Shown here piece after piece: positions 60,301-64,000 of a stretch of 64,000 nucleotides of DNA (position 1 is the stretch's first letter; each line of letters opens with the position of its first letter). The notes under the pieces were generated by a model. The model searched no databases, had not been told where the DNA came from, and saw only the letters and a program-made list of their open reading frames with translations. This DNA comes from Mantis religiosa. Its lineage: Eukaryota > Arthropoda > Insecta > Mantodea > Mantidae. Both the position numbers and the translations under genes were made by a program. The stretch spans positions 105,299,424-105,363,423 of the forward strand of contig CM060953.1 in assembly GCA_030765055.1 (NCBI GenBank), read 5' to 3'.

Positions 60301-61439
60301 ACTTTGTTGTACAGTAAAGGGTGGTAGTTCCTTTTCGAACGTCCAGTAGCTACAAGCTCTATGGATTTTGGGCTCATTTGGGCATGTTTTCCCTCATGTC
60401 ATTCATCATCCGATATGACTCATCGTTGGATCTCGTAAATTGACAGTAACAAAGCAAATGAAACCAATCTTGGTTTGAAAAGTGCAAGTGGTAATATTAA
60501 TGTGTTTTACTTCTGAGGTGACCAAATTTGAAGGCAAAACTACGTCTTTGACAAATATTTCTTATAGGTGTATTCTTTATCCATATTTGTCCCCGGTGAC
60601 ATAACGTACATTAATAATGCATATCATTTGAATATTTCAATGGTTAGTGTTTGCTAAATCATAATGATGGCACGCACAATGAAAAGACCTGAGATAATAA
60701 TAGCAGTGAAGTATGGATGTACAGCTAATATAATTCAACGCAAATTACCATGTTTACAGCGTATTAAACAAGATCATTCGCTGAAGTGACAGGATGGCAG
60801 TGAGAAGAGAAATGATGCTCACGAAATAATTAGGCGGATACCTATTGTTAACCAGGTATAGAAATTCAGTTCCCCCTAATTAACAATTCAATTACAAAAG
60901 GAAATTTGATCCCGCAAATAATTTTGTGTTCGTGTTTAGAACAGCTTTGCATCCTGTTCGCAATGTGAACATCAAAACTAAAAAGGTTTCATGTTTCGTA
61001 ATTAATGGCATTTCATTTTTCGGCATTAAACGACATGGAGCAGGGGTATCTAAAACTTTTAGACCACCGGCATTTATTCTGCGGTTCTCTTCGGCAGGTT
61101 TAGAGGAATAGCAGATTCGTTCATAAAATATTGAAGATATTAAATTAAATTTATATTGCGTTTTGCAATATATACTGCTTTGTATTTGTAGGTAATTGTA
61201 ATTAGTGTTTAGCTTACCAGTTTTATTCATGTTATATAAAATGCTAGAAAGTGTTAAATAAATCAGCATACTGAAGTATGAGATCAATCAATGGGGCGAG
61301 TGATACAAGAGTAACGAGACAGTCATGGCAGCCCAGCATTTGGCAGCGCTGGGGCACTCTTGGGAACGTCTGAGCTATGTAAGAGCAAATTCCAACAAAA
61401 GTATACACACATATAAATACTATGCGAAAATTAGAAACT
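60301..61439. other. No gene recognised
   Basis: A+T-rich. Frames at 60892-61287 overlap on both strands and show nothing recognisable. Confidence 0.55.
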
Positions 61440-61795
61440 ATTCAATATCATTTCATAACATTTACGGTGAAGGAATGAATGGATGAGTTCCCCTATTTCT
61501 TTTAAGTGGAACATGGGGCCTCTGAACTGCGCAACCTCGAGAAACATAGGCAACGAGTTGAGGATGAGAGGTTTCCTGATCAGAATGATTCCGGGATGAG
61601 CGATCAGCCCATTCCCAGATGTGAGAGTACAAGAGAGATGAGGTGATAGGAAAGATAAATATGAAGCAATCGGTGGAATGGTGGCGGGGAAACTGGAGAA
61701 CCAGGAGAAAACCCACTCCAGCATCATGCTGTCCCGGTCCGTCTAGGTGACAGGCAAGAGGTCTAACCACTCAGCCATGGCGCAGCCACCTTTAG
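61440..61795 (-). mobile_element. tRNA-derived SINE (minus strand)
   Basis: The minus strand from 61795 reads tggctgcgccatggctgagt then ggttagacctcttgcctgtc (box A region) and gacggaccgggacagcatg in the place of box B. The body has gggttttctcctggttctcc, agtttccccgcc and attccaccg, which matches the central part of the SINE at 7198-7440. The box B has decayed. Confidence 0.72.
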
Positions 61796-62139
61796 GAAGA
61801 TAACAATACAAATGTTTAGAATACCACGCTTCTAATCATTAATGACATTTGATGACTCTTGAACTTTACTTTTAATGTTTCGTGAATTGATTGCAGCACA
61901 GTTTGTTCGACTTGTGCAGTATTTTGTTTTATTCTTATTTAAACCTTTCGTCAAAGTCTAAAAATGAATTTCGGGGCTATAGACTTTTCACAAATTTAAA
62001 TCGATATTAAAGCTAAAACAATATGGATATGGGCATAGAAATGCATAGGGCTGCGGAGCTTCTCTAAGGCAAACAATGTGCTATTGGTACATGTCACGTC
62101 ATGTAGGGTCGAGAGCTATCTACGTTTGATGCCAAACGT

Positions 62140-62535
62140 CCCTCTCTGTTACCTCGGAGCTATGAAAACTGCCCCAAGAGGACGCACGTCGGGGCTCCTT
62201 CCATTAGGACAGAACCTAGAGACTAACAAGCTTCCCCCTCGCATTACAGGCTGGAAATGGATACGCCACTTACGCGCACCAAACCATCCGGAAAGAACCC
62301 AGTGCCCCGGTCGAGGCGCCACTGAAAAAACACTCCAACTGCAGATTAGCACCCGAAAACATATAGGTGCCCTTCAAACTAGTCTGAGGACGGAGCCGCA
62401 CAGACGTCCCCGATCTCCCACGGTTATCGGAAACTACTGCCCCACCAAGCAAAAGAGCAACTCCTCCACGGGAGGGGCTCGGTTCTTCGGCCCGGTGTAC
62501 TTCTGGTAGCGTCAGAAGTATCACGAATGCTAGGG
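62140..62535 (+). repeat. R535 repeat, copy at the second TTA array
   Basis: It shares cctagagactaac, aatggatacgcc, cttacgcgc, ctcccacggttatcggaaac, ggaggggctcgg and agcgtcagaagtatcacga with copies A and B. It breaks off at gctaggga, where (ATT)n begins directly. The 5' end is uncertain; similarity fades above 62140. Confidence 0.75.
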
Positions 62536-63895
<1,360 letters not shown>

Positions 63896-64000
63896 TTCCC
63901 CGTCAAAATGTTGACAATTTACACAAAAACTTTTTCGTTGGACAGATTATAACCGGAATGGGTTTGCTGCCAACTGCGTCAGGTGTTTGCCAGTTCCAGT
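63896..64000. other. Right edge, nothing recognised
   Basis: Only 105 bp, unique-looking. Confidence 0.6.

Overview
This 64-kb window looks like intergenic DNA from a large, repeat-rich arthropod nuclear genome. An insect is most likely, and a polyneopteran such as a cockroach, termite, stick insect or orthopteran is plausible. The reasons are the high A+T background, the lack of bacterial gene organisation, the families of mobile elements present and several tRNA-derived SINEs. The organism call is inference; the sequence carries no direct taxonomic marker. I found no convincing host gene, tRNA gene or rRNA gene. Every coding-like stretch I could identify belongs to a mobile element, and almost all are broken.

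Layout from left to right. A dead mariner with terminal inverted repeats (711-1956). A near-complete Jockey-type LINE on the minus strand, bounded by a perfect 13-bp target duplication (2285-6499). A SINE (7198-7440) and a LINE tail fragment (9000-9960). A 1.3-kb nearly pure (AAT)n array (11175-12463) next to a fragment of an unclassified repeat that I call R535. A 34-bp hairpin palindrome (13873-13906) and a SINE (14205-14402). A long empty stretch, then a very young, internally deleted Ty3/gypsy element, 'mini-Gypsy-A' (22336-24420), whose two 507-bp LTRs show one difference and which has a 4-bp target duplication. A 73-bp tandem satellite of about 28 units (25106-27150). Relics of hAT (33025-34645) and piggyBac (36610-37243) transposases. 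A nest of elements (38215-51038): old Gypsy-B on the minus strand is split in its protease by a full-length Gypsy-A copy on the plus strand (41228-48015), which is itself split in its integrase by two tandem R535 copies. A TA/TG microsatellite, then a CGGBP1-like/hAT-type relic (51356-52620), a weak gag relic (54040-55060), four more SINEs, and another R535 copy leading straight into a second (TTA)n array of about 1.36 kb (62536-63895).

The pieces connect in three ways. First, mini-Gypsy-A and the full-length copy at 41228-48015 are one family (shared LTR ends, tRNA-Leu-type primer site, gag start and integrase linker). The mini-element is a deletion derivative that has joined a gag coiled coil, part of the RNase H region and the first half of the integrase zinc finger into one open reading frame. 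Since the full-length copy is dead and older, an active relative must supply the enzymes from elsewhere. Second, both giant AAT/TTA arrays lie 3' of an R535 copy on the matching strand, so they probably grew from that repeat's tail. Third, R535 sits in Gypsy-A as target duplication-copy-target duplication-copy-target duplication, which points to unequal recombination after insertion. The most interesting candidate is the mini-Gypsy-A reading frame: it could be a passenger or a trans-acting modifier of its own family, and nothing in the sequence shows that it is expressed.
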